Assembly: GCA_042408875.1 (NCBI GenBank)
Contig: JBHOQS010000022.1
Coordinates: 186,001 to 250,000, forward strand
Direction of reading: 5' to 3'
Length of the DNA: 64,000 bases
DNA from: JBHOQS01 sp042408875
GTDB taxonomy: Bacteria; Chloroflexota; UBA11872; JBHOQS01
In this document: positions 17,493 to 26,372 of the stretch, piece by piece
Layout of the letters: the number at the start of each line of letters is the position of its first letter
Position numbering within the stretch: the first letter of the stretch is position 1
The notes under the pieces: model-generated
Told to the model about the DNA's origin: nothing
Database searches by the model: none
The model's input: only the letters and a program-made list of their open reading frames with translations
Translations under genes and position numbers: made by a program

Positions 17493-18368
17493 TTGTTGGT
17501 ACGAGTATCTGGACTCTGGCGGGCGGCGCCGGTATGGTACAGCCAGGGCCGAGTGCGGCCGGACGTGAGAGCCCGACCTGTCTCTGGTCTGTCTCGTCTC
17601 ACGTCTCGTCTCGCCGGCTCGTTGTTTTTCTCAAACTCTCATCGAGCGTACAGGTGGAAGCGAGCGCAGCCTTCCCAAGGGAAAGCCGGGCAGGCGGGCG
17701 GCCTGAACGCACAGCAGATCGGGCGCGCCCGCGGCGCTATCCCGTTGCTCGCGGCACTCGGCGAGGGGCGCGCGCTGGCCTGGCTGCTCGTGGCGGCCAC
17801 CGGAGGGCTGGCGCTAGTCTGGGCCGCGGTGATCCTCCTGCTCGAGCAGGTCCACTTCGCCGTAGTGGCGCCCGAGGCGCTGGCGCGGCTCTTCGGCGCG
17901 CTGGTGCTGTTCCAGTTTCCGGGCACGCCTGAGACCCGCGAGCGGCTGCGGTGGGTGGCCAGCGGCCTGCTGGCGCTGGGCCTGGGCACCCTCGTCTTCG
18001 GCTACGCCCAGCCGCTGGTTGCCGGCCCGCCCGATCCGAGTGGCGCGGTCTATGCCTCGGTGACCGTGTGGAGCGCTGCCGCAGTGCTAGTCATCGCCGG
18101 GCTCGTGCCGGACCGGCCGCGGCGCTTCGCACCTCTGGCGGCCGCGGCGCTGCTCGGGGCAAGTGTGGCGCTCGGCGCCGCCCTGCTACTCTTCAGCGCT
18201 GCCCTGCCGCCGCTCGTGCCGGCGGGCAGCCTGGAGATGGCCGCGGCCACAGCAGAGACCTCGCTGCACGGCCTGACTGGCTGGTACTGGGCCCTGGCGT
18301 CGCTGCCCCTGGCGCTGGCCACGACAGCGCTCGGCGGCGGGAGCATTGTACTCTATATGTATGAATGA
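17493..18368 (+). CDS. Hypothetical polytopic membrane protein
   Basis: The open frame is 291 codons from a TTG. From about residue 83 it is strongly hydrophobic, with six to seven likely helices (ALAWLLVAATGGLALVWAAV, LLALGLGTLVFGYAQPLVAG and others). The first 80 residues are arginine/serine-rich and partly encoded by a stuttering GTCTC-rich tract, so the real start is probably further in, for example TTG 17622. I recognise no family. The frame ends in a purine-rich stuttering spacer. Coding is supported by codon bias in the hydrophobic part only. Confidence 0.5.
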   Translation: MLVRVSGLWRAAPVWYSQGRVRPDVRARPVSGLSRLTSRLAGSLFFSNSHRAYRWKRAQPSQGKAGQAGGLNAQQIGRARGAIPLLAALGEGRALAWLLVAATGGLALVWAAVILLLEQVHFAVVAPEALARLFGALVLFQFPGTPETRERLRWVASGLLALGLGTLVFGYAQPLVAGPPDPSGAVYASVTVWSAAAVLVIAGLVPDRPRRFAPLAAAALLGASVALGAALLLFSAALPPLVPAGSLEMAAATAETSLHGLTGWYWALASLPLALATTALGGGSIVLYMYE

Positions 18369-18469
18369 ATATGAAGAAGTGGAAAGAAGAAGTAGAAGAA
18401 GTAGAGAGTACTGCGTAGAGACGCCTCATGGCCCCGCCACAGGGTAATGTCCTGCTACCCTCATCCCCG

Positions 18470-18498
18470 CCCCTCTCCCGCGCAGCGCGGGAGAGGGG
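18470..18498. repeat. REP-like palindrome, 13-bp stem
   Basis: CCCCTCTCCCGCG (18470-18482), loop CAG, CGCGGGAGAGGGG (18486-18498), perfect. It is preceded by CCTCATCCCCGC, the outer half of the common CTCACCCC-CCCCTCTCCC repeat type. The same core occurs at 58772-58798. Confidence 0.85.
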
Positions 18499-18858
18499 GC
18501 TTCAGGGAGCGGCGTGCCTGGACATGCCGGTGCGCTCGCCTGGAGGTGCCGGAGCGACGCCAGCATAGCCAGATCACCCCTCGACTGCGCCGGGCATGCC
18601 TCCGGTCTTTCCATCTAGCTACCCTCCGCTCCGCCTGGCCTTCCTCTGCGGGCAGGCGCGGTGTTGCTGTGCTGCCCCGCTTGGCGAGCGAGGCAGAAGA
18701 CGTCGCCGCCGACGAGCTACGCCGCGCCTCGCCGGTGCTCCCTCTCTTCAGCCGCGCAGGCGGGGGTCGCGCTGTGCTGCCCTACGGCTGCTCAGCAGAT
18801 CCCCTCGCTGCCGGGAGAGGGAGCCGCACTGTCCGGTACATGCCCGTTCACCGGCGCT

Positions 18859-18882
18859 CCCCTCGCCGCAGGCGGCGAGGGG
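18859..18882. repeat. REP-like palindrome, 11-bp stem
   Basis: CCCCTCGCCGC (18859-18869), loop AG, GCGGCGAGGGG (18872-18882), followed by ATGGGGTGAG. It shares the CCCCTC...GAGGGG plus GGGGTGAG layout with the other palindromes in this window. Confidence 0.8.
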
Positions 18883-19206
18883 ATGGGGTGAGATGGGCCT
18901 CCTGCGTACTACGTAGAGACGGCTTCTGTCTCTGCCGTGTGGCACGGACGATGCCCTGCTAGGGCAGAAGGTGGACCTTTACGTAGCAGCAGGACGTAGC
19001 AGCAGGACGCGGTAGAGGATGCACTCCGCAGCACGCATTTCGCATTTTAGGTCCTCCAGGCAGGAACGTGTGCCCTGGAAGATCATGCCCTGCCGGCCGC
19101 GCCCGGCGTATTACATCAGAAGGCGCACATGCCGGCCCGCTCGGCGGGGGCAATGCGGGCGACAGCTCTGGATAGGACTGTCTGCTAGTGCAACGCAGCC
19201 TAGCCA

Positions 19207-19248
19207 ATCCAAAGTAAGACGCAGCCTATCCAAAGTGAAACGCAGCAT
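19207..19248. repeat. 21-bp imperfect tandem repeat
   Basis: Two adjacent units starting ATCCAAAGT, with AACGCAGC or GACGCAGC near the end, differ at 3 of 21 positions. A partial copy (AACGCAGCCTAGCC) lies just before. Located upstream of the methyltransferase gene. Confidence 0.75.
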
Positions 19249-19324
19249 ATTCTATCCGAAATCCTTAATCCTAAATCCTAAGGATGCATACAAAACTTCA
19301 TAACGGTGGCGTGGAGGCGGTGGG

Positions 19325-20104
19325 ATGAGAGCAGCGTATGATCCCTGGGCGCGGGAGGGGACGTCGAGCGGCCAGACTGGTCTGGCCCGGCCTCAGGCGG
19401 AGCCGGCGGCGCGGCCGGTGGAGGACCCGCGCGTCGCGCGCTATCGGTTCGCCCTGACCCACGTGGTCGGGCGCAAGGTGGTGGACATCGGCTGCGGGGA
19501 TGGCTCAGGCACGGCCATGCTGGCGGCGGCCGGCGCTCGCGATGTGGTGGGCATGGACGCTCCGGAGCCGCCCTTCGCCGAGGCGGGCCGGCGCGTCGTG
19601 CTGCCGAACCTGCACTTCGAACCGGTCCTGGGCGAGGCCCTGCCCATGGCGGACCGCTCGGCCGATGTGGTGGTGTGCCTGGACGTACTCGACCACATCG
19701 CCCGGCCGGAGCTGCTGGTGCGCGAGATGCGCCGCCTGCTCCTGCCCGGCGGCACGGTGATCGTCTCGGTGGCCAATGGCCGGCAGGCCACCGGCGGTGT
19801 GCTGGGCCGCATGTACCAGAACCGTGCGCCGGCCGGCATGTCGGAGCTGCAGCTCCGGGCGCTGCTGGCCCCCTGTTTCGGACGCATCCAGGTGTTCGGG
19901 CAGAGCTACCGCCGGGCAGCCTCGCCCTCGTTCGAGATGCTGCGCAGCCGGCAGCGCGCGGCGCCGCTGCGCTTCCTGTCGCAGTCGCTCTTCTCGGCCC
20001 TCACCACCCAGCCGCCCGACGAGCAGGCGCAGGAGGGCTGGGTCTTCGCTCCCGGCGACACCACGGCAGCAGTCGCCCTCATCGCCGTAGCGGTGGCGGA
20101 ATAG
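19325..20104 (+). CDS. SAM-dependent methyltransferase (class I)
   Basis: 259 residues; ATG with GGAGG 8 nt upstream. Motif I is VVDIGCGDGSGTAMLAAAGA, with an acidic end of strand 2 at VVGMDAPEP, then ALPMADRSADVVVCLDVLDH (motif II/post-II) and LLLPGGTVIVSVAN (motif III). This is the Methyltransf_11 layout. Substrate unknown. It stands alone between a repeat-rich spacer and a convergent sugar epimerase gene; the 60 bp after the stop is purine-rich stutter. Confidence 0.85.
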   Translation: MRAAYDPWAREGTSSGQTGLARPQAEPAARPVEDPRVARYRFALTHVVGRKVVDIGCGDGSGTAMLAAAGARDVVGMDAPEPPFAEAGRRVVLPNLHFEPVLGEALPMADRSADVVVCLDVLDHIARPELLVREMRRLLLPGGTVIVSVANGRQATGGVLGRMYQNRAPAGMSELQLRALLAPCFGRIQVFGQSYRRAASPSFEMLRSRQRAAPLRFLSQSLFSALTTQPPDEQAQEGWVFAPGDTTAAVALIAVAVAE

Positions 20105-20166
20105 GAAAGAGAATAACAAAGAGAATAAGAATTAAGAATAAGGAGTAATACGTAACGCATGACACA

Positions 20167-21069
20167 CTAGCTGAGAAACTGCGCCAGGTGACGGCGGCCG
20201 AGCTCGATGCCGACGGTGCCGGGGCAACTCCGGTCTTCGTTCTCGATGCAGAGCACGTAGTTGTAGCCGGACTCGAGCAGAGCAGCGATGATGGTGCCCC
20301 AGTTGAGCTGGCCACGGCCTGGCACGCGGTACTGCCACCACCAGTTCCCGATGATGCCCTGGCGGAAGAGTTGGTGCGGGATGATCTCGCAGTCCTTCAC
20401 ATCGGCGTAGTACCACTTCCCGGCGAACATGCGGATGGCGTCCTCGACCGGCGTGATGTGCAGCCAGAGCAGGTGCGAGGGGTCGCAGGAGAGGCCCAGG
20501 GCGTCTGAGGGCACAGCGTCGAGGCAGCGCTCCCACATCTCGGGGTTGCAGGCGATGTTGCCCATGCGCACGGCCGTGTCGAGGGCGATCCTGATGCCCA
20601 GCTCCTCCGCCCGGCGCGCGATCGGGGTGAACTGCTGCCGGAAGAGCTCGATCACCTCGGCCGTGCGGTCGGTGGGGTTGCCGGGCGGGTGCGAGGGCAT
20701 GCCATAGAAGAGCCAGGGGAAGGGCTCGATGGGGCTGCCGGTGTTCAGCACCACCACCGGGGTCTGAAGCCGGGCGGCGGCCTCGAGCGAGCGCAGCAGC
20801 GCCTGGAGGTTTCGCTCGCGCTGCTCCGGGTCGGCGTGGAGCAGGCCGCCGCGGCTCTGCGGCGCCCAGAGCGCGGCGAGGTAGAGGTCGTGCCGGCGCA
20901 GCATCTCTAGCACCTCGTCCGGCCCCTCGGTGAGAATGCGCTCCGGATCGCAGGCGCCAGTGTTGCGCAGGCGCACCGCATCGAACTGGTGCGCGGCCGC
21001 CCATTCGAGGCAGTCATGCAGGGACCAGGTCCCCTCGGCTCCGGCGGTGGTGGAAAAGCTCAGGTCCAT
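20167..21069 (-). CDS. Sugar phosphate isomerase/epimerase (TIM barrel)
   Basis: 300 residues of the xylose isomerase-like superfamily. Elements are FDAVRLRNTGACDPER, VVVLNTGSP, LGIRIALDTAVRMGN, LGLSCDPSHLLWL, WYYADVKDCE and YNYVLCIENEDRS, giving the acidic and His metal ligands. It is distinct from the 9105 gene product. It has no coupled neighbour; the gene upstream on the same strand is the truncated ABC ATPase. Such enzymes often accompany sugar or inositol ABC transporters, which fits the remnant next to it. Confidence 0.75.
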   Translation of the reverse strand: MDLSFSTTAGAEGTWSLHDCLEWAAAHQFDAVRLRNTGACDPERILTEGPDEVLEMLRRHDLYLAALWAPQSRGGLLHADPEQRERNLQALLRSLEAAARLQTPVVVLNTGSPIEPFPWLFYGMPSHPPGNPTDRTAEVIELFRQQFTPIARRAEELGIRIALDTAVRMGNIACNPEMWERCLDAVPSDALGLSCDPSHLLWLHITPVEDAIRMFAGKWYYADVKDCEIIPHQLFRQGIIGNWWWQYRVPGRGQLNWGTIIAALLESGYNYVLCIENEDRSCPGTVGIELGRRHLAQFLS

Positions 21070-21119
21070 CGATGTCTTCCCTGCTACGCTCCTGCCACTC
21101 TCTCGCTACTGCTCCCTCG

Positions 21120-21795
21120 TTACTTGCGCGCCAGCAGCTCAGAGAGCTCAGTGTGCGCTACAGTGGGTGCCTGCTCATAGAGGTAGCAGGCCACGCCGCG
21201 GTGCGTATTGGTGTGGTACAGGGGCGGCGCAGCCTCGCGGCACTTGGCCATGACGAACGGGCAGCGGTCGGCGAACTTGCAGCCGCGCGTCGCTGCTGCT
21301 GCCACGAGCTCCCCCTCACGGGCGACGATGTGCTGCTGGCCCCAGCGGCGCTCCACGTCCGGCCAGGGGATCGAGTCGATCAGCAGCTTGGTGTAGGGGT
21401 GCTGCGGATCGTTGATCACCTGATCGACGTCCCCAATCTCCATGATCGAGCCGCGATAGAGCACCAGCACATCCTTGCTCACGTGGTAGGCTGTGGTGAG
21501 GTCGTGGGTGATGTAGAGCACGGAGATGCCGTAGTCGCGGTGCAGGCGCCACAGCGTCTCCAGGATGGTGGCCCGCAGAGAGGCGTCGATCATCGAGACC
21601 GGCTCGTCAGCGATGATCAGGCGGGGCTTCAGCAGGAGCGCCCGCGCCACGATAATGCGCTGGCGCTGGCCGCCGGAAAGCTGGTGCGGGTAGCGCCCGA
21701 GCGTCTCCTCCGGGCGCAGGCCCACGGCAATGAGCGCCTCCTCCATGAGCCGGCGTTTCTCCGCGCCAGACTTCGCCAGCTTGAATGGCCTATCC
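21120..21795 (-). pseudogene. 5'-truncated oligopeptide/dipeptide ABC transporter ATPase (DppD/OppD type)
   Basis: Homology begins near codon KLAKSGAEKRRLMEEALIAV. It covers the ABC signature PHQLSGGQRQRIIVARAL, Walker B LIIADEPVSMIDASL, the switch His (YITHDL) and the C-terminal oligopeptide-binding cysteine region (CKFADRCPFVMAKC). The entire N-terminal third, with Walker A and the Q-loop, is absent: the open frame continues upstream to 21902, but the residues there match nothing in the family. So the 5' end was lost or replaced, and the product could not hydrolyse ATP normally. A complete importer is present at 40-47 kb. Confidence 0.8.
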
Positions 21796-22111
21796 CTCCT
21801 CAGAGGCGTGCTAGTGGACCGGGTGATGAGCGGTTCGGGTCCTCCACAGCGACTGTGCTGGGTGATGCGACAACCCCTTGTCAGGAAAACCATGCCGTAC
21901 AAGCGTGCCTGTGCAGCCGCGGGGCACCTGGTGCTCTGCTCCCACCTCCTTCCCTGCCCACTCTCTATGCAAGTAGCTCAGCTATAGGCAGCCCGGCGCT
22001 CTGCGGGCCACCGGCGTACGGGCACTGCGCCGGATGGTATTGCAGAGCGCAGACATGCCGACCTGCGTGCAACTGACCGGGGATGCGCCGGTATACAACC
22101 CACCCCGGCCG

Positions 22112-22220
22112 GTTGCGGCACTATAGTACAACCAACCATCGGGGTTTGCAACGACCATGGGGTTGCGTCGATCGCGCTTCTATGTTGCAAACTATAACAT
22201 ACGCTCCATAGGTTGCAAAT
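22112..22220. promoter_or_regulatory. Cluster of GTTGCAAAC-like motifs
   Basis: GTTTGCAAC (22144-22152, inverted), GTTGCAAAC (22184-22192) and GTTGCAAAT (22212-22220), with two weaker GTTGCG sites (22112, 22162). It lies in a relatively AT-rich 660-bp gap between the truncated ATPase and a divergent GT2 gene. Repeated short sites in both orientations look like an operator array. No gene was found in 21903-22565. Confidence 0.4.
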
Positions 22221-22340
22221 GTGCTCATTTGTGTACTTCTAGCGACTGCTCTGCTAAAATTATGCTTATACTGTGAGAAATTAATTCTATGAATTACTAG
22301 AAAAAGTTTGGCAATGCAGGTGTTCGGACATAGGGCGTCG

Positions 22341-22369
22341 TTGTGGTGCCGCACGCTTGTGCGTACAAT
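22341..22369 (+). promoter_or_regulatory. Possible promoter for the GT2 gene
   Basis: TTGTGG (22341-22346), 17-nt spacer, TACAAT (22364-22369). The leader would be about 190 nt. A second TACAAT at 22478-22483 lacks a good -35. Confidence 0.4.
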
Positions 22370-22565
22370 CTCCTGAAAGCTCCTGAAGGCCCGCTGCTTG
22401 TCGCCCGGACGGGACGTTCAGCCGGGAGGCGATAGCCCATTCGCAGCAGGGGCCGTGGCGGCTCTGTGGCGCGGCCGTACAATAGAGGCATGGAGGCAGA
22501 GTAACGCTGGTCGACTTTTACTGTTTGGTCCCTGGATAGGGCAGGGGTGGTGAGCGGGGTGAAGC

Positions 22566-23477
22566 GTGAGTGATAGCCTTGCTGTGTCGCGGGATACCGC
22601 AGTGCCTCAGGGCTCTGATATAGTGCCCGGTGAGGAACGCGCCGCTACGCCCGGTGCCGCGGTGCTCGCCGGTGGCCGGAAAGTGACCGATCCGGCCGGC
22701 TACCAGCCGCGCCTCTCGATTGTTGTGCCGGCATACAATGAAGAAGCGCGCCTGCCGGCCACGCTGCCGGCGCTGGCAGCGTACGCCGCCCGCTTCCCCG
22801 GCGGAGCAGAGGTACTGGTGGTGGATGACGGCAGCTCTGACGGCACCGCCGCTGTGGCCGAACGCTTCGCGCCTCCGGAGGACAACCACGCCTGGCAGCT
22901 ACGTGTGCTGCGTGAGCCTCACCGCGGGAAGGCAGCCGCCGTGCGCGCTGGCGTGCTGCAGGCTTCCGGAAAATACATCCTCTTCTGCGATGCCGACCTG
23001 GCTACGCCAGTCGAGGAGTTCGACCGCTTCCTCCCCTGGCTGGAGCAGGGCTATGAGGTTGTGATTGGCTCGCGTGAAGGACTGGGCGCTGTGCGTCAGG
23101 CTGAGCCATGGCACCGCCATCTGATGGGCCGGGTCTTCAATCGCCTGGTGCAGCTCCTGGTCGTGCCGGGGATCGAGGACACGCAGTGCGGTTTCAAGTG
23201 TTTCACCCGCGCCGCCGCGCAACGCATCTTCTCCAGAGTCCGCCTGTACGGGGAGGACGCCAGGCCGGTAAAGGGCAGCATGGTCACGGCCTTTGATGTG
23301 GAAGTGCTCTATCTGGCCCGGCGGCTGGGATATCGCGTGCAGGTCGTGCCCGTGCGCTGGCGCTACGTGCCGGGTTCAAAAGTTCGTCCCGTGGCAGATA
23401 CCCTGCGCATGGTCTGGGATGTGCTGCGGGTGTGGGCGAACGGGCGGTTCGGGCGCTACTCGGGCTGGACCTCCTGA
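22566..23477 (+). CDS. GT2 glycosyltransferase, polyprenyl/dolichyl-phosphate sugar synthase type
   Basis: 303 residues, GTG start. After an N-terminal tail of about 55 residues comes SIVVPAYNEEARLPATL, then VLVVDDGSSDGTAAVAE, ILFCDADLATPVEEF (the DxD-like metal site) and the subgroup signature EDTQCGFKCFTR. This set matches enzymes that put glucose or mannose onto a polyprenyl phosphate (ALG5/DPM1-like) at the cytoplasmic membrane face. No transmembrane helix is seen at the C-terminus. The product would feed a GT-C transferase; the 10831 protein is a possible but unproven partner. Confidence 0.85.
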   Translation: MSDSLAVSRDTAVPQGSDIVPGEERAATPGAAVLAGGRKVTDPAGYQPRLSIVVPAYNEEARLPATLPALAAYAARFPGGAEVLVVDDGSSDGTAAVAERFAPPEDNHAWQLRVLREPHRGKAAAVRAGVLQASGKYILFCDADLATPVEEFDRFLPWLEQGYEVVIGSREGLGAVRQAEPWHRHLMGRVFNRLVQLLVVPGIEDTQCGFKCFTRAAAQRIFSRVRLYGEDARPVKGSMVTAFDVEVLYLARRLGYRVQVVPVRWRYVPGSKVRPVADTLRMVWDVLRVWANGRFGRYSGWTS

Positions 23478-23565
23478 CATGAAACCACAGAGCTGCAACG
23501 GCAGGTACGACACCCTGCGAGCGCCGGCGCTGTGCTCGCTGGCAGATGACAGGGCGGGCGGATAG

Positions 23566-24378
23566 ATGGCGTCTCGACCAGATCCCGGCCCTGACCTCCT
23601 GAGGCCCGGCGTCTCCATTGCGACTACTCCCGGCGCAGCGGTGCACTGGAGCGGCTGGGCTGCCCTGGCAGTCTATGTTTTCAGCATCGCCGGGGCGCTG
23701 CTGTTCGGACTGGCGGCCGTGGGGGCGCTGCTACTCTACCAATTGGCTACAGCGCCAGCAGACCTGGCGCTCCAGCGTGCGGCGCGGTACGCCGCCAACG
23801 GCGTATTTGTCGTGGCAGCGTCGGCACCAGCGCCAGTCATCGCCACCGCGCTGGCCTGGGGGACGGTGCGGCAGTCGGCTAGAGGGCAGGTCTGCTTTCT
23901 CCAGGCGATGCGTCTGGCGCCGCCATACCGCTGGCGAGACCTCGCGGCAGCCAGCGCCGGGGCCTTTGTCCTATCGCTAGGGCTTGATGTGCTGGCTGCC
24001 GCGCTCGGCCGTCCGCCGGTGCCCCCGGTACTGCGCCAGCTCACCGACACGCGGCTGGAATGGGCTGTGTTCAGCATCTGGGCGCTCGTCGGCGCCGCGT
24101 TGGAGGAGATCCTGTACCGCGGCTTTCTGTTCCCGCCGGCAGTGCGCCGCTACGGGCCGTTCGGGGGTATCGCCCTCGTGGGCCTGGCCTTCGGTGCAGC
24201 CCACCTCCTCACCTATGGGCCGGATATCGTGTTGGTTGGCATCACGCTAGTGATGGGTATGTACCTTTCCCTGGTACGATACCTGACCGGCAGCACGATG
24301 CCACCGCTGGTCGCCCACGTGGTGGTCAACGCGTACGCGTCCCTCCAGCTCTACCTGCTTTATCACCTGGCGCGGTGA
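23566..24378 (+). CDS. CPBP-family intramembrane metalloprotease
   Basis: 270 residues with about seven hydrophobic segments. Motif 1 is ALEEEILYRGF (read as ALEEILYRGFLF), with the two Glu and the Arg. Motif 2 is FGAAHLL, and motif 3 HVVVNAY contains a His/Asn pair. These residues bind the catalytic metal in the CAAX protease/bacteriocin-processing (Abi) family. The native substrate cannot be deduced. It lies 88 bp behind the GT2 gene on the same strand, possibly in one transcript. Confidence 0.82.
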   Translation: MASRPDPGPDLLRPGVSIATTPGAAVHWSGWAALAVYVFSIAGALLFGLAAVGALLLYQLATAPADLALQRAARYAANGVFVVAASAPAPVIATALAWGTVRQSARGQVCFLQAMRLAPPYRWRDLAAASAGAFVLSLGLDVLAAALGRPPVPPVLRQLTDTRLEWAVFSIWALVGAALEEILYRGFLFPPAVRRYGPFGGIALVGLAFGAAHLLTYGPDIVLVGITLVMGMYLSLVRYLTGSTMPPLVAHVVVNAYASLQLYLLYHLAR

Positions 24379-24500
24379 CCGCAGGCCAGTCCCGTAGGCC
24401 TTTCGCGCAGCACGCGCTGCCTCCTGCGCCCTAGGAGATGCGAAGTTGGGACCGGCACTCCAGCGCAGTGCCGTAGCTAGCGCAGCCGGCGCAGTTCAGT

Positions 24501-25127
24501 TCACCCGGCAGGGTAGCGCAGCAGGTCTCGCTCGCTCAGGTGTGGACGCACGCGGCGCAGGAACGCAGGTAGCAGGTCGCCCGACGCCAGATCTGACGTG
24601 TCCAGGCGCATCTTGCGGCGCAGCCACGAGCGGTTGAACTCCAGCTCGAACAGGCGCTGCACCTCCTCTACATCCTCTGCCGGTACAACCTGGAACTCGT
24701 GCGGGGAGACCTGCATGCGGTGGCGGATCACCTCAGGCCGGGCGGTCAGCAGCAGCAGGATAGTGTCCTCCGGCATGTCCTTTTCGATGCGGCGGCTATA
24801 GTTCAGCCAGTGCGCCTCGCTCGGGTAGTAGTAGCGAGCGCCGTAGATATGCTCCTCGATGTGGTAGCCGGTGAGCACGATGTCATCCCACTCGTGGAGT
24901 AGATGGATATGGTAATAGATCTGGAAGCGCTGATAGCGCTCCTTCAGCGCGGGCGGGAGCTGGGTCATCAGCCGCCACTCGGCCGGGTCCTTGACCATCT
25001 GCTGGTCGGGGATGGTGAAATGGTCGTCCAAATGGAAGCGGATATCATGCTGCTGCCCCCACTCGACCAAGGCATGAGCCAGCGTGGACTTGCCAGTGTA
25101 CTCGCAGCCGATGATGATGAGACGCAT
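24501..25127 (-). CDS. P-loop nucleotide kinase-like protein
   Basis: 208 residues. It starts at ATG 25127 with AAAGGAG 6 nt upstream. Walker A is IIIGCEYTGKSTLAHALVE. FHLDDHFTIPD follows where kinases of the thymidylate/deoxynucleoside group bind substrate, then DIVLTGYHIEEHIYG (Walker B-like), a possible lid SRRIEKDMP and LLLLTARPEVIRHRM, the usual strand before the adenine-binding loop. I infer a nucleoside or nucleotide kinase fold but recognise no specific enzyme. The upstream leader is a remarkable A-rich stutter of TCTATAAA words. Confidence 0.6.
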   Translation of the reverse strand: MRLIIIGCEYTGKSTLAHALVEWGQQHDIRFHLDDHFTIPDQQMVKDPAEWRLMTQLPPALKERYQRFQIYYHIHLLHEWDDIVLTGYHIEEHIYGARYYYPSEAHWLNYSRRIEKDMPEDTILLLLTARPEVIRHRMQVSPHEFQVVPAEDVEEVQRLFELEFNRSWLRRKMRLDTSDLASGDLLPAFLRRVRPHLSERDLLRYPAG

Positions 25128-25665
25128 GGTCGCTCCTTTAGACTTTTAGATTTTTATGCTTTTATATTTTTATAGACTTATAGATTTATAGACTTATAGG
25201 CTGTAGGCTGTTAGATAGACTGTTCGGCTATGACAGACTGTACGAACTGTACGAAACCTTACGATAGGCCATATGCTCGATACGCCGTATGATTTGAAAT
25301 CGATCGAAACCGATGCAAGGGCGAATTCTCGCTCAATGTGAGCAGCTGGTTGTGCGTGGCAGTTTCTTGTGGATAGCAGTGCACAGGATCAACGCAGACA
25401 GGCACCGGGCTGCTACGCTGTGTAGAAGGCGCGCGGCGCCTGCGCCGGCATAGCATAACACAGGGGACAGCGCAGCGCATCTGGCGGTGAGGCGCAGCGC
25501 GGGCTGGCGCGGGGCAACGCACAGGCCTATAATGGCTGCCGGGAACGGATGGACCTGGTACAGGCCGGGTGATCACGTTCCGGCGACCGTTGACGGGAGC
25601 GTCGCAAAGGGAGCTGTGGCGTTTCCCAGGCGGCAGAGCACGGCAGGGTCTCACGAGGAGGCGAC
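25128..25665. other. Divergent spacer with stuttering leader and TATAAT site
   Basis: Positions 25137-25215 are degenerate repeats; on the minus strand they read TATAAGTCTATAAATCTATA-like words. A single DnaA-box-like TTGTGGATA lies at 25367-25375. A perfect -10 TATAAT at 25528-25533 may serve the gene at 25666; its -35 (TGGCGC, 17 nt away) is weak. No gene seen. Confidence 0.5.
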
Positions 25666-26322
25666 ATGCGCCGCCCTCCCGGACATATCGGTATTGGCTT
25701 AGTCGTGTCCATCGCGGTGTTCGTGGCGGTCCTTGCCGGCGCCGTAGCGCGGTTCGGCGTTCCGTTCAGCGCGGCGCGCGCCACCGTTGATGAGCGGGCG
25801 GAGGCTGAAGAGTACAGCGCTCGGCTGGGAGCGCTGGATGCACAGTACCGCGAGCGCTTCCGTAGCTTCTGGCGCGACCAGCAGGCCACTGCTGCGCAGG
25901 TGAGCGCAGCGCTGGAGGCTGCGACCACGCTCGAGGACCGCAACCGCGCGATCCTGGCGCTCCAGCGTATCCAGGGGCTGGAGCGGTTTCGGGCGCACGA
26001 GGCGGAGCTGCGAAAGCTCCGTGACGAGTTAAGTGAGCTGCCGCTGCCGTCCAGTCCCGGCGTACGGCAGATCTACCTGGGCTACCTCACGGCCTATAAC
26101 ACCGCTGTGCTGTCCGCCAGCGCCATGGTAGCCTTTCCTCAGCTCTGGCAGGACAGCGCTGTGAAGATTGCCTCGTCATACGCCCAGGAAGCGGAGTCGA
26201 CGTGGTGGCGCTCGCGGCGCGAGCTCTCCAACCTGGAGCGCAAGTATCAGCTCCCTTCAACCGAACCGGCCGAGCCCCCGCGAGAGCGGCTGCCCCGCCC
26301 TGGCTCCCAGCCTCCAGCGTAG
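25666..26322 (+). CDS. Hypothetical membrane-anchored coiled-coil protein
   Basis: 218 residues; ATG with GAGGAGG upstream. One N-terminal helix (IGIGLVVSIAVFVAVLAGAV, residues 8-27) is followed by a charged alpha-helical region rich in Glu, Arg and Ala (about 35-130), a second helical part with several Trp, and a proline-rich tail. This suggests a single-pass anchor with an extracytoplasmic helical domain, or an uncleaved signal. I recognise no family. The strong ribosome site and codon use support a real gene. Confidence 0.6.
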   Translation: MRRPPGHIGIGLVVSIAVFVAVLAGAVARFGVPFSAARATVDERAEAEEYSARLGALDAQYRERFRSFWRDQQATAAQVSAALEAATTLEDRNRAILALQRIQGLERFRAHEAELRKLRDELSELPLPSSPGVRQIYLGYLTAYNTAVLSASAMVAFPQLWQDSAVKIASSYAQEAESTWWRSRRELSNLERKYQLPSTEPAEPPRERLPRPGSQPPA

Positions 26323-26372
26323 TGCAGTGCGTAGCGCGTAACAAGCACTACGTCTTAATCGCGTACGACGCG

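Larger units (their letters stand above)
18369..19324. other. Gene-poor island with palindromes and stuttering repeats
   Basis: No convincing gene in about 950 bp. It begins with a purine-only stutter of GAAGAAGTAGAA words (to about 18415), then REP-like palindromes (listed separately), GC-rich sequence with several open but unlikely frames, and a tandem repeat before the methyltransferase gene. Confidence 0.6.

Noticed and set aside
18447..18962. Open frames in the 18.4-19.0 kb island
   Set aside because: They run through perfect palindromes and have arginine-rich shadow composition in several frames at once.
19207..19248. Tandem repeat as a CRISPR fragment
   Set aside because: Units are adjacent without spacers and imperfect; no cas gene nearby.
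25367..25375. DnaA-box-like TTGTGGATA as a sign of a replication origin
   Set aside because: Only one box was seen, and there is no dnaA, dnaN or cluster of boxes around it.
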